DNA of 32,094 nt, from NCBI GenBank assembly GCA_021163775.1, contig JAGGTI010000115.1:1-32094 (forward strand), written 5' to 3'. Each line of letters begins with the position of its first letter. Positions within the stretch are counted from its first letter, which is position 1. This document shows positions 17,345 through 25,587 of this stretch, piece after piece. Source of the DNA: Candidatus Zixiibacteriota bacterium. Lineage in GTDB: Bacteria > Zixibacteria > MSB-5A5 > GN15 > FEB-12. The notes under the pieces are model-generated. The model was not told where the DNA came from. It was given only the letters and a program-made list of their open reading frames with translations, and ran no database searches. Both the position numbers and the translations under genes were made by a program.

Positions 17345-17472
17345 CTACTATGCTTTTGTTTTTTTGTTTTTCTTGTGTAAATTCCAACCATCACGAGACT
17401 TGCTGTGTGACCGCTGGGGAGCTACCTTGGGCCTATGTGAAAAATATAACCGAGCCTACTTTGGAGAATAAG

Positions 17473-19032
17473 ATGCTCAAAAACTATGTCTTGATCGCAA
17501 CCCTGTCTGCCCTGCTGATCGGCTGTGGCGTCGGCAAGGGAGACCTTGATCCCGTGGAAAAAGTTCTGGCCGAAGCCGAAGACAACCGAGGTGAACTACA
17601 ACAGGTTCTTGACCACTATGCCGCTGAAGGTGATTCACTGAAACTCGATGCCGCTCGATATCTGATCGGCAACATGCAGGGACATAGTTACGTCACCTAC
17701 TATCTGCACGACACCACCGATACCGAAATCCCGTTTAATGTTGATGACTACGAAGACTATGCGGCGCTAACTGCCGCAAACGATACGCTCGAAGACGAAC
17801 ACGGTCTGCTTGATTTCAGCCGCCACGACCCCATGTACGATATCCACACCATAACTGCTGAGTTTTTAATCGAAAATATAGATTACGCTTTCCGTGCCTG
17901 GCGCGAAAGGCCTTGGGCACGCGGACTGAACTACGAAGATTTCCGCGATTACGTCCTCCCCTACCGCGGTAGCAACGAACCACTCGAAAGCTGGCGACCG
18001 GCACTCTTTGATAAGTATGCCGATATTGCCTCACAACTTGACGACTCGACCGACCCGCTTGAGGCGACGGTGCTGATCAACCGGGATATCATGACCTGGT
18101 TCGGGTTTGATCCGCGGTATTACTATCATCCGACCGATCAGTCGTTTTCCGAAATGAAAGCTTCCGGCTTGGGGCGTTGCGAAGACATGACCAACATCAC
18201 AATTTACGCCATGCGAGCCAATGGAATTGGCGTCACCAGCGATTATACACCACACTGGGCCAACACCGGCAACAACCACGCCTGGAATGCGATCCTCGCA
18301 CCGAACGGTGAGGTCATCCCGTTCATGGGAGCCGAAGCCAACCCCGGCGAGTATCACCTGGCCAATAAACTGGCCAAAGCATACCGCAAGAATTTCGCCA
18401 TGCAACCCGAGAACCTGACCTTTCAAGAGAAGAAACAGGAGAAAGTCCCCCGCTGGTTGGGCGGTAAGACCTACCGCGATGTTACTTCCGACTATGTCGA
18501 AGTCTGTCAGGTAGAAGTAGCATTCGAGGAGGCTATCCCCGACTCGGTTGATATCGCCTATCTGTGCGTGTTCAACTCCGGCGAGTGGAAAGCGATTCAC
18601 TGGGGGCGGATCGTCGATGGCCACGCCCTCTTTACCGACATGGGCAAAGGAATCGCCTACCTGCCCGCGCTTTACCTCAATGAAAAGATCGTACCATTCG
18701 GCCCGCCATTTATCCTGCACGATGATTGCACACAGGAAAAACTCATCGTGTTGCCTGATGTCACCCAGACAATCACGATCGGCTCAACCACTCGCCGCCG
18801 TCTGGTAGCATCCACTGACGGTATCGCCAAGTCATTTCTGAATAACGGGCAGGAGTACGAACTTTTCTTCTGGGATGACGGTTGGCAATCACACGGAAAA
18901 GCGATCTCCGGTGACTCGCCGCTGACTTTCGAAGGTGTCCCGGCCGAAGGTCTTTACTGGCTGGTCGGTACCGATTCAGATCACGAAGAGCGCATCTTCA
19001 CAATTGAAGAGCGCGTTCAAGTCTGGTGGTAG
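17473..19032 (+). CDS. Transglutaminase-like domain lipoprotein
   Basis: A 519-aa exported lipoprotein with lipobox LLIGCG (Cys at about 17). The N-terminal part (DNRGELQQVLDHY, AARYLIGNMQGHSY) matches a helical region typical of Bacteroidetes transglutaminase lipoproteins. The transglutaminase core has the nucleophile Cys at about 236 (GLGRCEDM) and His at about 269 (NNHAWN). The usual third-position Asp is not obvious; the strand reads PFMGAEAN. A C-terminal beta region follows. The fold is a papain-like protease or acyltransferase fold; substrates are probably peptides or cell-wall material outside the cell, unknown here. The start is ATG at 17473, five bases after GGAGA. The same frame extends back to 17350, but that adds a non-signal segment before the signal peptide. 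Confidence 0.85.
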   Translation: MLKNYVLIATLSALLIGCGVGKGDLDPVEKVLAEAEDNRGELQQVLDHYAAEGDSLKLDAARYLIGNMQGHSYVTYYLHDTTDTEIPFNVDDYEDYAALTAANDTLEDEHGLLDFSRHDPMYDIHTITAEFLIENIDYAFRAWRERPWARGLNYEDFRDYVLPYRGSNEPLESWRPALFDKYADIASQLDDSTDPLEATVLINRDIMTWFGFDPRYYYHPTDQSFSEMKASGLGRCEDMTNITIYAMRANGIGVTSDYTPHWANTGNNHAWNAILAPNGEVIPFMGAEANPGEYHLANKLAKAYRKNFAMQPENLTFQEKKQEKVPRWLGGKTYRDVTSDYVEVCQVEVAFEEAIPDSVDIAYLCVFNSGEWKAIHWGRIVDGHALFTDMGKGIAYLPALYLNEKIVPFGPPFILHDDCTQEKLIVLPDVTQTITIGSTTRRRLVASTDGIAKSFLNNGQEYELFFWDDGWQSHGKAISGDSPLTFEGVPAEGLYWLVGTDSDHEERIFTIEERVQVWW

Positions 19033-19059
19033 TTTTCGGACGAGAATAATGATATTGCA

Positions 19060-19145
19060 GGTCGGCGTTCGAGCAACAACCATTTGAGCGAGATACCCGA
19101 CAATTTTCTTTTGACATCCGGCAGATGTGGACATCTACCGGGCAC
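19060..19145. repeat. About 80-bp repeat (family B, copy 2, inverted)
   Basis: The reverse complement of the 17048-17125 repeat. It contains the palindrome GGCAGATGT-GG-ACATCTACC (one arm changed by a C-to-T, giving a G-T pair) and the block ATTTGAGCGAGATACCCGAC (19082-19101). Confidence 0.75.
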
Positions 19146-19217
19146 AATAAAGTAGGTCATGCCTACTCTGGGCGTGACACAGAAAGCATCGGGCCTGACC
19201 TTTGATATGTCTTGCTT

Positions 19218-19330
19218 CGTCATCCTTGCGGAAGCAAGGAGCCAGTTGTCTCCTTACGATGGCCGTATTATGATTCATAGCTTACAGCTATAACGACCAC
19301 AACTGGATGCTCGCTTTTGCGAGCATGACA
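19218..19330. repeat. Inverted pair of REP sequences (BIME-like)
   Basis: Two 32-nt units face each other at 19218-19249 and 19299-19330. Each contains a hairpin then CCAGTTGT. The hairpin stems differ by paired changes: CCTTGC/GCAAGG on the left and ATGCTCGC/GCGAGCAT on the right. So the structure is conserved while the sequence varies. The layout equals bacterial interspersed mosaic elements described in enterobacteria. Confidence 0.75.
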
Positions 19331-19351
19331 GATATGTGCTCGGCCCGCACA

Positions 19352-19402
19352 GGCGGTTCCGCCCTATAAACCACTGCCAAGCGTCGGGCAGAGTCGCCCG
19401 AC
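19352..19402. repeat. Two palindromes, including family A copy
   Basis: GGCGGTTCCGCC (19352-19363) is a perfect palindrome. GTCGGGC-AGAGTC-GCCCGAC (19383-19402) is a family A hairpin related to 77-98 and 117-142. Together with the neighbouring repeats they fill the 400 nt between the transglutaminase gene and cysS, where no gene is seen. Confidence 0.7.
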
Positions 19403-19429
19403 ACCACAACACCCCGCTCTACTAACTAA

Positions 19430-20824
19430 CTACACTTTTCGCTTCCACTTGACGCCCCGCGGCGTGTCTTCGAGAACAATTCCCATCGCCAGCAGATCGT
19501 CACGGATTTTATCCGAAGTAGCAAAGTCTTTGTCCTTTCGCGCTTCGGTTCTCTTCACAATCAACGCTTCAATATCGCTATCGAGCGCCTCTTTCTTCTG
19601 CTGGAAATCGAGGACACCGTCTATTCGATCCACTGCCTTAAGAGCCAGGTCGCGTTCATCAGCCGATAGTTTATTTTCGGCCCGAAGCCGGTTGATCTCG
19701 CGCACAAAGTCAAACACCGCCCCCAGCGCACCCGAGATGTTCAGGTCCTCGTCCATGCGGGCCTCAAACTCGGCCAGCATTTTGTCTATCACACCCTGAG
19801 CCTCGCCCGATGATTCCCCTCCTGAATAGTCCGTCAGATTGGTCACAAAATCATTGTACCGCTCAAGCGCCTTGGCCGCCTGTTCCAGACCGTCCACCGT
19901 AAAATTCAACTGCTGTCGGTAGTGGGTGGCTAACAGTTGATAGCGTACCGCCAACGACGAATGACCCTTATCGAGCAGATCACGCAAAGTATAGAAATTG
20001 CCGAGCGACTTCGACATCTTGCGACCTTCCAGAATCAGAAATTCGCAGTGCATCCAGTAGTTGACAAACTTCTCTTTATTGGCGCCTTCCGACTGGGCTA
20101 TTTCGTTCTCATGATGCGGAAACATGTTATCGACCCCGCCGGTGTGGATGTCGAAATGATTGCCCAGATACTTTGATGACATCGCCGAACACTCGATATG
20201 CCAACCTGGTCTTCCCTTGCCTAATTCGGTTTCCCAGAAAACATCACCATCGGATTCATCCCAGGCTTTCCAGAGCGCAAAGTCGGAAACCGATTCTTTC
20301 TCGTATTCGTCGGTCGCGACCCGGGAGCCTGTTTTCATGCCGCTCTTGTCGATATTGGCCAGTTTGCCGTAGTCGGGGAAAGCATCAATCTTGAAATACC
20401 AGCTTCCCTCAGCCTGATAGGCCAGCCCGTTATCGATTAGCTTCTTGATAAGCGTCACCATTTCCGGAATGTGTTCGGTGGCGGCGGGATAGTGCTCCGC
20501 GCGCTCAATCCTGAGAGCGTCGAGATCCGCGAAGAAAGCCTTGACAAATTTGTCCGTATGTTCTTTCAGGCTGATACCGGCCGCCTGCGAATCCCGAATA
20601 GTTTTGTCATCAATGTCGGTGAGGTTCATCACCTGCGTGACTTTGTACCCTTTGAATTTCAGATACCGTCGCAACAAATCCTCGAACACATAAGCCCGAA
20701 AATTGCCAATATGGGCATAGTCGTAGACGGTCGGGCCACAGGTGTACATCTTCACCTCACCTTCGACCATCGGCTTGAACTCTTCTTTTCTACGCGTAAA
20801 GCTATTCCTGAGAACCAACGGCAT
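19430..20824 (-). CDS. cysS: Cysteinyl-tRNA synthetase
   Basis: A class I aminoacyl-tRNA synthetase of 464 aa (E. coli CysS has 461) that charges tRNA-Cys in the cytoplasm. The HIGH motif appears as HIGN (38-41) after CGPTVYDYA, and KMSKS is at 269-273. Zinc ligands are expected from Cys29, the Cys in HIECSAMS and the His-Glu of FPHHENE, all present. The C-terminal DALR-type anticodon region follows. The ATG at 20824 is preceded by GGAGG inside the end of the M42 peptidase gene, six bases after that gene's stop, so the pair is co-transcribed. It ends in the repeat island. Confidence 0.97.
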   Translation of the reverse strand: MPLVLRNSFTRRKEEFKPMVEGEVKMYTCGPTVYDYAHIGNFRAYVFEDLLRRYLKFKGYKVTQVMNLTDIDDKTIRDSQAAGISLKEHTDKFVKAFFADLDALRIERAEHYPAATEHIPEMVTLIKKLIDNGLAYQAEGSWYFKIDAFPDYGKLANIDKSGMKTGSRVATDEYEKESVSDFALWKAWDESDGDVFWETELGKGRPGWHIECSAMSSKYLGNHFDIHTGGVDNMFPHHENEIAQSEGANKEKFVNYWMHCEFLILEGRKMSKSLGNFYTLRDLLDKGHSSLAVRYQLLATHYRQQLNFTVDGLEQAAKALERYNDFVTNLTDYSGGESSGEAQGVIDKMLAEFEARMDEDLNISGALGAVFDFVREINRLRAENKLSADERDLALKAVDRIDGVLDFQQKKEALDSDIEALIVKRTEARKDKDFATSDKIRDDLLAMGIVLEDTPRGVKWKRKV

Positions 20825-20830
20825 ACTTTA

Positions 20831-21907
20831 TCAGGCCTCCGTAAACGACTTGACGGTTTTCTTGTCCAGTTTTCTGATCACTTCGGTAATCAGCTTGATA
20901 GTATTATCATAATCGGATCGATTCAGGATTCCATTATGACTATGGATATATCGCACCGGTGCCCCGATAACAATAGACGGCACCCCGATCCCACTGATAT
21001 GAACCCGACCACCATCGGTACCACCGCGATTCATCGAAGTCAGGTGGAACGGGATATTCTTCGTCTCGGCCGTTTTGATAACCAGTTCTTTCAGGTGAGT
21101 GTTCGGAATCATTGAGCCATCCATAACCAACACGCCCGGCCCGCCACCCAACTTTTCAGCTTTGCTGAAACCGTCAGGGGGTACATCCTGTCCAATACCA
21201 ACGTCACATACGATACAAACGTCAGGATCGCCCAGATGGGCCAGTGTTTGGGCACCTCTTAGACCAACCTCTTCCTGGGTCGAGCCACATCCCAGCAAAG
21301 TATTAGGGTGCTTACCACGCTTGAGTCGCCTCATAACTTCAATCACCACCCCACAGGCCATTCGGTTATCAAACGCCTTGGAGAGATACATCTTTTTGTT
21401 AGCCATAATTTCAAACCGGCTGTAGGGTACGATAGGATCGCCCACCCTGATACCGAGCCGTTTCTTGATATCAAATTTCTCCTGCACACCCACATCAAGG
21501 AACATATCGGTGATCTCAATAACCTTCTTGCGCTCCTCTATCGGCAACAAATGCGGTGGCTTAGAACCAACGACACCGATCACCGGCCCCTTGGAAGTCA
21601 TAACTTGCAAACGCTGTCCCAACGCTACATGTCCCCACCAACCACCGAGAGGCAGAAACTTGATATAGCCCTCCTTGGTGATCTCACTGACCATAAACCC
21701 GACCTCATCCATATGCGCCATAATCATGACACGCGGGCTGTCGGCACTTCCCTTCATAACCCCCATGATCGAACCCATTTTGTCGTATTTAATTTCATCC
21801 GACAGCGGTTCAAGCTCACGCGCCATCAAGCGCCGGATTTCATCTTCGTACCCCGAAACACCGTTGGCCTCGGTAAGTTCTTTAAGCAACAGTTCTACTT
21901 TGTCCAT
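20831..21907 (-). CDS. M42-family metallo-aminopeptidase
   Basis: A 358-aa peptidase of the M42 (tetrahedral TET aminopeptidase / FrvX-like) family, normally cytoplasmic and dodecameric, trimming short peptides. The first metal ligand pair lies in AHMDEVGFMV (His65, Asp67). KAFDNRMAC supplies the bridging Asp, TQEEVGLRGA the catalytic and metal Glu, CDVGIG another Asp and YIHSHNG the last His. All are present, so activity is expected. Some M42 proteins are annotated as endoglucanases, probably wrongly. The ATG at 21907 has GAGGT seven bases upstream. It is the first gene of a two-gene unit with cysS and has its own putative promoter. Confidence 0.93.
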   Translation of the reverse strand: MDKVELLLKELTEANGVSGYEDEIRRLMARELEPLSDEIKYDKMGSIMGVMKGSADSPRVMIMAHMDEVGFMVSEITKEGYIKFLPLGGWWGHVALGQRLQVMTSKGPVIGVVGSKPPHLLPIEERKKVIEITDMFLDVGVQEKFDIKKRLGIRVGDPIVPYSRFEIMANKKMYLSKAFDNRMACGVVIEVMRRLKRGKHPNTLLGCGSTQEEVGLRGAQTLAHLGDPDVCIVCDVGIGQDVPPDGFSKAEKLGGGPGVLVMDGSMIPNTHLKELVIKTAETKNIPFHLTSMNRGGTDGGRVHISGIGVPSIVIGAPVRYIHSHNGILNRSDYDNTIKLITEVIRKLDKKTVKSFTEA

Positions 21908-21959
21908 AATTTTACCTCTATCGATATAATCAGTATTTTTCCGCTTACCTAATCCAATA

Positions 21960-21988
21960 AATATAGGCCGTCACTTATAGAAAAGCAA
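21960..21988 (-). promoter_or_regulatory. Putative promoter of the M42 peptidase-cysS unit
   Basis: TTGCTT (21983-21988), a 17-nt spacer and TATATT (21960-21965) on the minus strand. The -35 matches only three bases of consensus. The leader would be about 45 nt. Confidence 0.45.
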
Positions 21989-22002
21989 CCAACCGAAGTG
22001 GC

Positions 22003-22740
22003 TTAGCGTTCCAGGTGATCCAATAGCTCACTCAAGCTATCAATCTTACGCAAAGAGTCGGGCATATCATCGGGGTATTCTCGCCCCGGCTTGATTTTAA
22101 GTATTGCCTTCATACCGATCCCGACCGGACCAGTCACATCCTCGACATACCGGTCACCGACATAGAGACATTCGGACGGCGCAAAACCGGCCAGATTGCA
22201 GGCGTGGTAGAAAATATCCGGGTGCGGTTTGCGCAAACCAAAAGTAGAACTGAAGATCGCAAAGCTCAGATATGGCTCGATCCCAAATCGCTGTAATTCC
22301 ATGTGATGCGCTCGTTCGGGGAAAACTGTATTGGAAACCAAACCCATCATCGGATAGGTGGCCCTGAGTATTTCCAATGTTTCGAGGACATCATCATATA
22401 TGAACAGCTCGCGGTCGATCGGTTCGTAGTAGGCATCAAAAAAACTATCCAACAGGTCATCGTCATACTGTATTGTCAGAGCGTCAAACATGCGCGATGT
22501 GACTGTGGGCACATCCCACTCAATCAGCGATTCTGTTGCCTCGCGTCGATAATCATCACGAATCTCGTAAAATATATTCTGAACCGTCTGGCGATCCGGC
22601 AGATCATACCCCTTGTTCAACAAAAACTGCCGTCCTGCTTCGAGACAAGCCACGCCCAATTCATCCCAGGGCATTGACTCATACTCAATGAGCGTCGAAC
22701 CCAGGTCAAAAATTATCGCGCGCGGTTTCAGTTTGTCCAT
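22003..22740 (-). CDS. HAD-superfamily hydrolase
   Basis: A 245-aa haloacid-dehalogenase-fold hydrolase with an alpha-helical cap. Motif I is FDLGSTL (nucleophile Asp12; the usual second Asp is Gly14). Motif II is the Ser in LVSNTVF, motif III the Lys in LRKPHPD and motif IV YVGDRYVEDV. A Gly at the second motif I position is common in some HAD branches but weakens the acid/base step assumed for phosphatases, so the substrate and even the reaction are open. It is the last gene of the ispD-ispF-dedA-ddl run, nine bases after ddl, with AGGA seven bases before ATG 22740. It ends before the M42 promoter. Confidence 0.87.
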   Translation of the reverse strand: MDKLKPRAIIFDLGSTLIEYESMPWDELGVACLEAGRQFLLNKGYDLPDRQTVQNIFYEIRDDYRREATESLIEWDVPTVTSRMFDALTIQYDDDLLDSFFDAYYEPIDRELFIYDDVLETLEILRATYPMMGLVSNTVFPERAHHMELQRFGIEPYLSFAIFSSTFGLRKPHPDIFYHACNLAGFAPSECLYVGDRYVEDVTGPVGIGMKAILKIKPGREYPDDMPDSLRKIDSLSELLDHLER

Positions 22741-22749
22741 TAATCAGTC

Positions 22750-23769
22750 CTACTTTCGCATAGCCGAGTCGATTATCATTGCCACCAGTTGATCAAAACC
22801 TATCCCCTCACACGCGACCGCCATCGGAGACAGCGACAGTGCCGTCATGCCGGGTAGGGTGTTTATTTCCAGACAGAAAAAGAGGTTCTTTTCATTAAGA
22901 ATAAAATCAACACGAGCCAAACCAATACAGCCAACAGCATCGTAAATTCGAACAGCCGCCTGCTGTATGTTAACGGCCAGTGTCTCGTCCACGTCGGCTG
23001 GTGCAATATACTCGCTCTTACCCTTAGTATATTTGGCCTCATAATCATACAGACCACCACTAACCGGCTTGATCTCTACCAGAGGGTAAGCCTTACCGTC
23101 AAATACTGAAACCGTCAACTCACGACCGGCGATATATGCCTCCACCAGAATTTCATTCGATTGCTCTGCGGCCAATCGAAGTGCCTCGGTGATATCCGAG
23201 ACACTCTTAACCTTGGTCAGACCGATCGTCGATCCACCGTCATTCGGTTTCACAATAAGCGGCACTCCGAACTCATCGGCAATCTCGTCAGCCCACTGAG
23301 AGAACTCTTCATTCACTCCAACCCGGTACAGCTTCCACCTCGGGGTCGGCACATCCACCGAAGCCATAATCCTCTTAGCCACAGCCTTGTTCATCGCAAC
23401 CGCCGAAGCGCTCATATCCGAGCCAGTGTATTTCTTGCCAGCCAGTTCGAGAAGGTTCTGGATCGATCCGTCTTCTCCACCGCCACCATGCAGTCCGATA
23501 AAGACCAGGTCAATATCGGCATAGGTAGTTGAGAGCGCATTTGCCAAAAGACTTAAATCACCTTTGTGAGTAACCAGGTCGGAGTCGCTTGCTGAATCGT
23601 CTTCCAGCCAAAAATGACCTTCAGCATCAATCAGGTTCAACCCACTCGCCGGGTTGATAGCGTGCACCTCATGCCCCAGACGTTTGAGCGCATGACAAAT
23701 TGCCGCACCGCTGTCGAGCGACACAGCCCATTCGTTGGAATCGCCACCGGCCAGAACCAAAATTCTCAC
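22750..23769 (-). CDS. ddl: D-alanine--D-alanine ligase
   Basis: An ATP-grasp ligase of 339 aa that joins two D-alanines for the peptidoglycan stem peptide. It opens RILVLAGGDSNEWAVS. LHGGGGEDGSIQ, the YDYEAKYTKGKSEY loop and CLEINTLPGMTALS (metal and substrate binding) are all typical Ddl motifs. The tyrosine in YDYEAKY is of the type associated with D-Ala-D-Ala rather than D-Ala-D-Lac products, an inference from family knowledge. The GTG start at 23769 shares its first base with the dedA stop codon (TAGTG), so translation is likely coupled. It sits between dedA and a HAD hydrolase. Confidence 0.95.
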   Translation of the reverse strand: MRILVLAGGDSNEWAVSLDSGAAICHALKRLGHEVHAINPASGLNLIDAEGHFWLEDDSASDSDLVTHKGDLSLLANALSTTYADIDLVFIGLHGGGGEDGSIQNLLELAGKKYTGSDMSASAVAMNKAVAKRIMASVDVPTPRWKLYRVGVNEEFSQWADEIADEFGVPLIVKPNDGGSTIGLTKVKSVSDITEALRLAAEQSNEILVEAYIAGRELTVSVFDGKAYPLVEIKPVSGGLYDYEAKYTKGKSEYIAPADVDETLAVNIQQAAVRIYDAVGCIGLARVDFILNEKNLFFCLEINTLPGMTALSLSPMAVACEGIGFDQLVAMIIDSAMRK

Positions 23770-24398
23770 TACCTATTACCCTTTCGAGTCTTCCTATTTC
23801 GACGAAACAGGTAAAGCACTATGATGGCAACTACAATCGGCCACCCGATGTAGTTATACGTTGTGAAGTAATACTCAATCTGTTCAAAGTTTTCAACCAG
23901 TTTGAAGCCAAGATACATCAACAAACTGGCAAACAGGACATATGACATAAACGTATAAAAGATCATTCTGAGAGTTGGATAAGCTCCTATTCCGGCCGCA
24001 ACCGCCAGGATCACACGCATACCAACTACAAATCTGGAGACAATCAGGAGCAAACCACCATACCGAGCAAACCTTACCTCCACGATCTTGATATCGGCCG
24101 CTGAAAAGAATCTGTAATTCTTGCGTATGAAGTAATCGCGTCCATAACGTCTCCCGATTGCAAACACGAGCATCACCGAACCAAGTCCACCACTGACAAC
24201 CGCCAGCATTGACCAAACAGGGTCCAGATGTCCGACTGCAATCAGACCACCAGCCGCCACGATGAAACTGTCACCGGGAAAAGGGGGGAACAGGTTTTCA
24301 ACAAAACAGGCCACAAAAATCACAGCATAGACAAACAACGGCCCATAGTAAAACAGGTAGTCCAAATAGCCGTTAATCTGGATGAGGATTTCACTCAT
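23769..24398 (-). CDS. DedA-family membrane protein
   Basis: A 209-aa DedA/SNARE-associated integral membrane protein with several helices. The family motif ENLFPPFPGDSF is at residues 34-45, and the conserved basic region with glycines (SRFVVGMRVILAVAAG) occurs near residue 120. DedA proteins affect membrane lipid homeostasis, and some translocate undecaprenyl phosphate back to the cytoplasmic face. That role would fit neighbours that make isoprenoid precursors (ispD, ispF) and peptidoglycan precursors (ddl), but it is inference here. The ATG at 24398 overlaps the ispF stop by 8 nt. Confidence 0.9.
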   Translation of the reverse strand: MSEILIQINGYLDYLFYYGPLFVYAVIFVACFVENLFPPFPGDSFIVAAGGLIAVGHLDPVWSMLAVVSGGLGSVMLVFAIGRRYGRDYFIRKNYRFFSAADIKIVEVRFARYGGLLLIVSRFVVGMRVILAVAAGIGAYPTLRMIFYTFMSYVLFASLLMYLGFKLVENFEQIEYYFTTYNYIGWPIVVAIIVLYLFRRNRKTRKGNR

Positions 24399-24894
24399 CG
24401 ATGGTTATCAGACAGACCGCCGAGACGGCTATGCCCTCTCCCCGGCCGATAAATCCGAGCTGTTCACAGGTCGTTGCTTTGACGCTCACACACTCCATAT
24501 CAATCTCGAGCAAACGGGCTATGTTAGCCCTTATGCGGGGAATGAATTTGGCCAGCATCGGTTCCTGAGCCATCACCACACAGTCGATATTTCCGATTTG
24601 TGAATACCCGGCATCCCGCACGCGCCGCCATATTTCCACCATCAGTTCTCCGGAATCGGCACCCTCGTAGCGTTCATCGGAGGGCGGAAAGTGCTGACCT
24701 ATATCACCCAGCGCGGCCGCTCCAAGGAGGGCATCGGAAATCGCGTGAAAGAGCACATCGGCATCGCTACGGCCTAACAATCCAAGATGGAACGGTATAT
24801 CAACTCCGCCAAGAATCAAGCGACGCTTCTCAGCAAACCGGTGAACATCAAACCCCTGCCCAACTCTCAATCCAATCCGAGAACTCTTACTCAT
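24391..24894 (-). CDS. ispF: 2-C-methyl-D-erythritol 2,4-cyclodiphosphate synthase
   Basis: MEP-pathway enzyme, 167 aa, forming the cyclic diphosphate from the CDP intermediate. Zinc ligands Asp16 and His18 are in GQGFDVHRF, and His50 is in RSDADVLFHAISDALLG. DIGQHFPPSDE and VSVKATTCEQLGFIGRGEG are also family signatures. I chose ATG 24894 because it has GGAG upstream within ispD and overlaps the ispD stop by 8 nt. A TTG at 24909 would add five residues the family does not have. The trimeric cytoplasmic enzyme acts two steps after IspD. Confidence 0.96.
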   Translation of the reverse strand: MSKSSRIGLRVGQGFDVHRFAEKRRLILGGVDIPFHLGLLGRSDADVLFHAISDALLGAAALGDIGQHFPPSDERYEGADSGELMVEIWRRVRDAGYSQIGNIDCVVMAQEPMLAKFIPRIRANIARLLEIDMECVSVKATTCEQLGFIGRGEGIAVSAVCLITIDE

Positions 24895-25579
24895 TTGCCT
24901 CTCCAGCAAAGAATGTTGAAACTAACATCAGATCTTCCCTTGTCGTCACTTTTTGATTGGGATACTGCGACTCAACTAAGCGAACCTTGAACCCAGCCGC
25001 CTCAATAAGTGCGGCGTCATCGGTGACCTCAAGCCCTTCCTTGGCCGCCCGTTTATGTGCCTCGATTATCAAGTCGTACCCAAACACTTGTGGGGTCTGG
25101 GCCAAAAACAGTTCGTTTCGATCCAGAGTCGATAACACATAGCCGTCTTTGGCGCGCTTGACTGTATCAGTCATTTTTGTCGCCAGCATAGCCGCCCCAT
25201 CCTGCTCCGCAATAGCAACTACGGCATTAATATCAGCCGGGTCGATCAACGGCCGGGCACCATCGTGAATAGCCACCAATTCGGTCGAAATCGGAAGCCG
25301 GTTCAATCCCTTAAGCACTGACTCCTGACGTGAAGCGCCACCCGGAACAATTTTGGAAACTTTAGTGTAACCGAATGGATCAATCACTTTCTCGCCAACA
25401 TACAGCAACTGATCCTCGCCCACTACCAGCAGGATACTGTCAATCGAGGTTGCGGCTTCGAACCGTTGGATAGTCCAGGCCAGCACCGGTCTCCCGGCGA
25501 TCTCATGAAACTGTTTGGGAACCGGCCCTCCGAAGCGTTCGGAGCGACCAGCCGCCACGATAACTGCGACTGTTTTCAT
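24887..25579 (-). CDS. ispD: 2-C-methyl-D-erythritol 4-phosphate cytidylyltransferase
   Basis: MEP-pathway enzyme, 230 aa with this start (E. coli IspD has 236). The nucleotide-binding loop reads VAAGRSERFGGPVPKQF, with the conserved Lys at 22. GGASRQESV, HDGARP, TDTVK and LEVTDDA are typical. The ATG at 25579 has no Shine-Dalgarno site but lies 9 bases after the -10 hexamer of a good promoter, so it is probably a leaderless start. A TTG-type extension to 25621 would cross that promoter. It is the first gene of the overlapping run ispD-ispF-dedA-ddl-HAD. Confidence 0.95.
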   Translation of the reverse strand: MKTVAVIVAAGRSERFGGPVPKQFHEIAGRPVLAWTIQRFEAATSIDSILLVVGEDQLLYVGEKVIDPFGYTKVSKIVPGGASRQESVLKGLNRLPISTELVAIHDGARPLIDPADINAVVAIAEQDGAAMLATKMTDTVKRAKDGYVLSTLDRNELFLAQTPQVFGYDLIIEAHKRAAKEGLEVTDDAALIEAAGFKVRLVESQYPNQKVTTREDLMLVSTFFAGEANE

Positions 25580-25587
25580 AGAAAACG

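Larger units (their letters stand above)
16762..17472. other. Repeat island between two lipoprotein genes
   Basis: About 710 nt without a supported gene. It holds, in order, the palindrome at 16772, a family C copy, a REP-like hairpin, a GGCGGGT hairpin, a family B copy and the MITE-like element, then a T-rich tract (about 17351-17380). Open frames crossing it only read through repeats. Confidence 0.7.

Noticed and set aside
17092-17394. Minus-strand open frame inside the MITE-like element
   Set aside because: It follows inverted repeats rather than a protein pattern and resembles no transposase.
17048-19402. CRISPR array
   Set aside because: Repeats are palindromic, unevenly spaced and in both orientations; there are no regular spacers and no cas genes.
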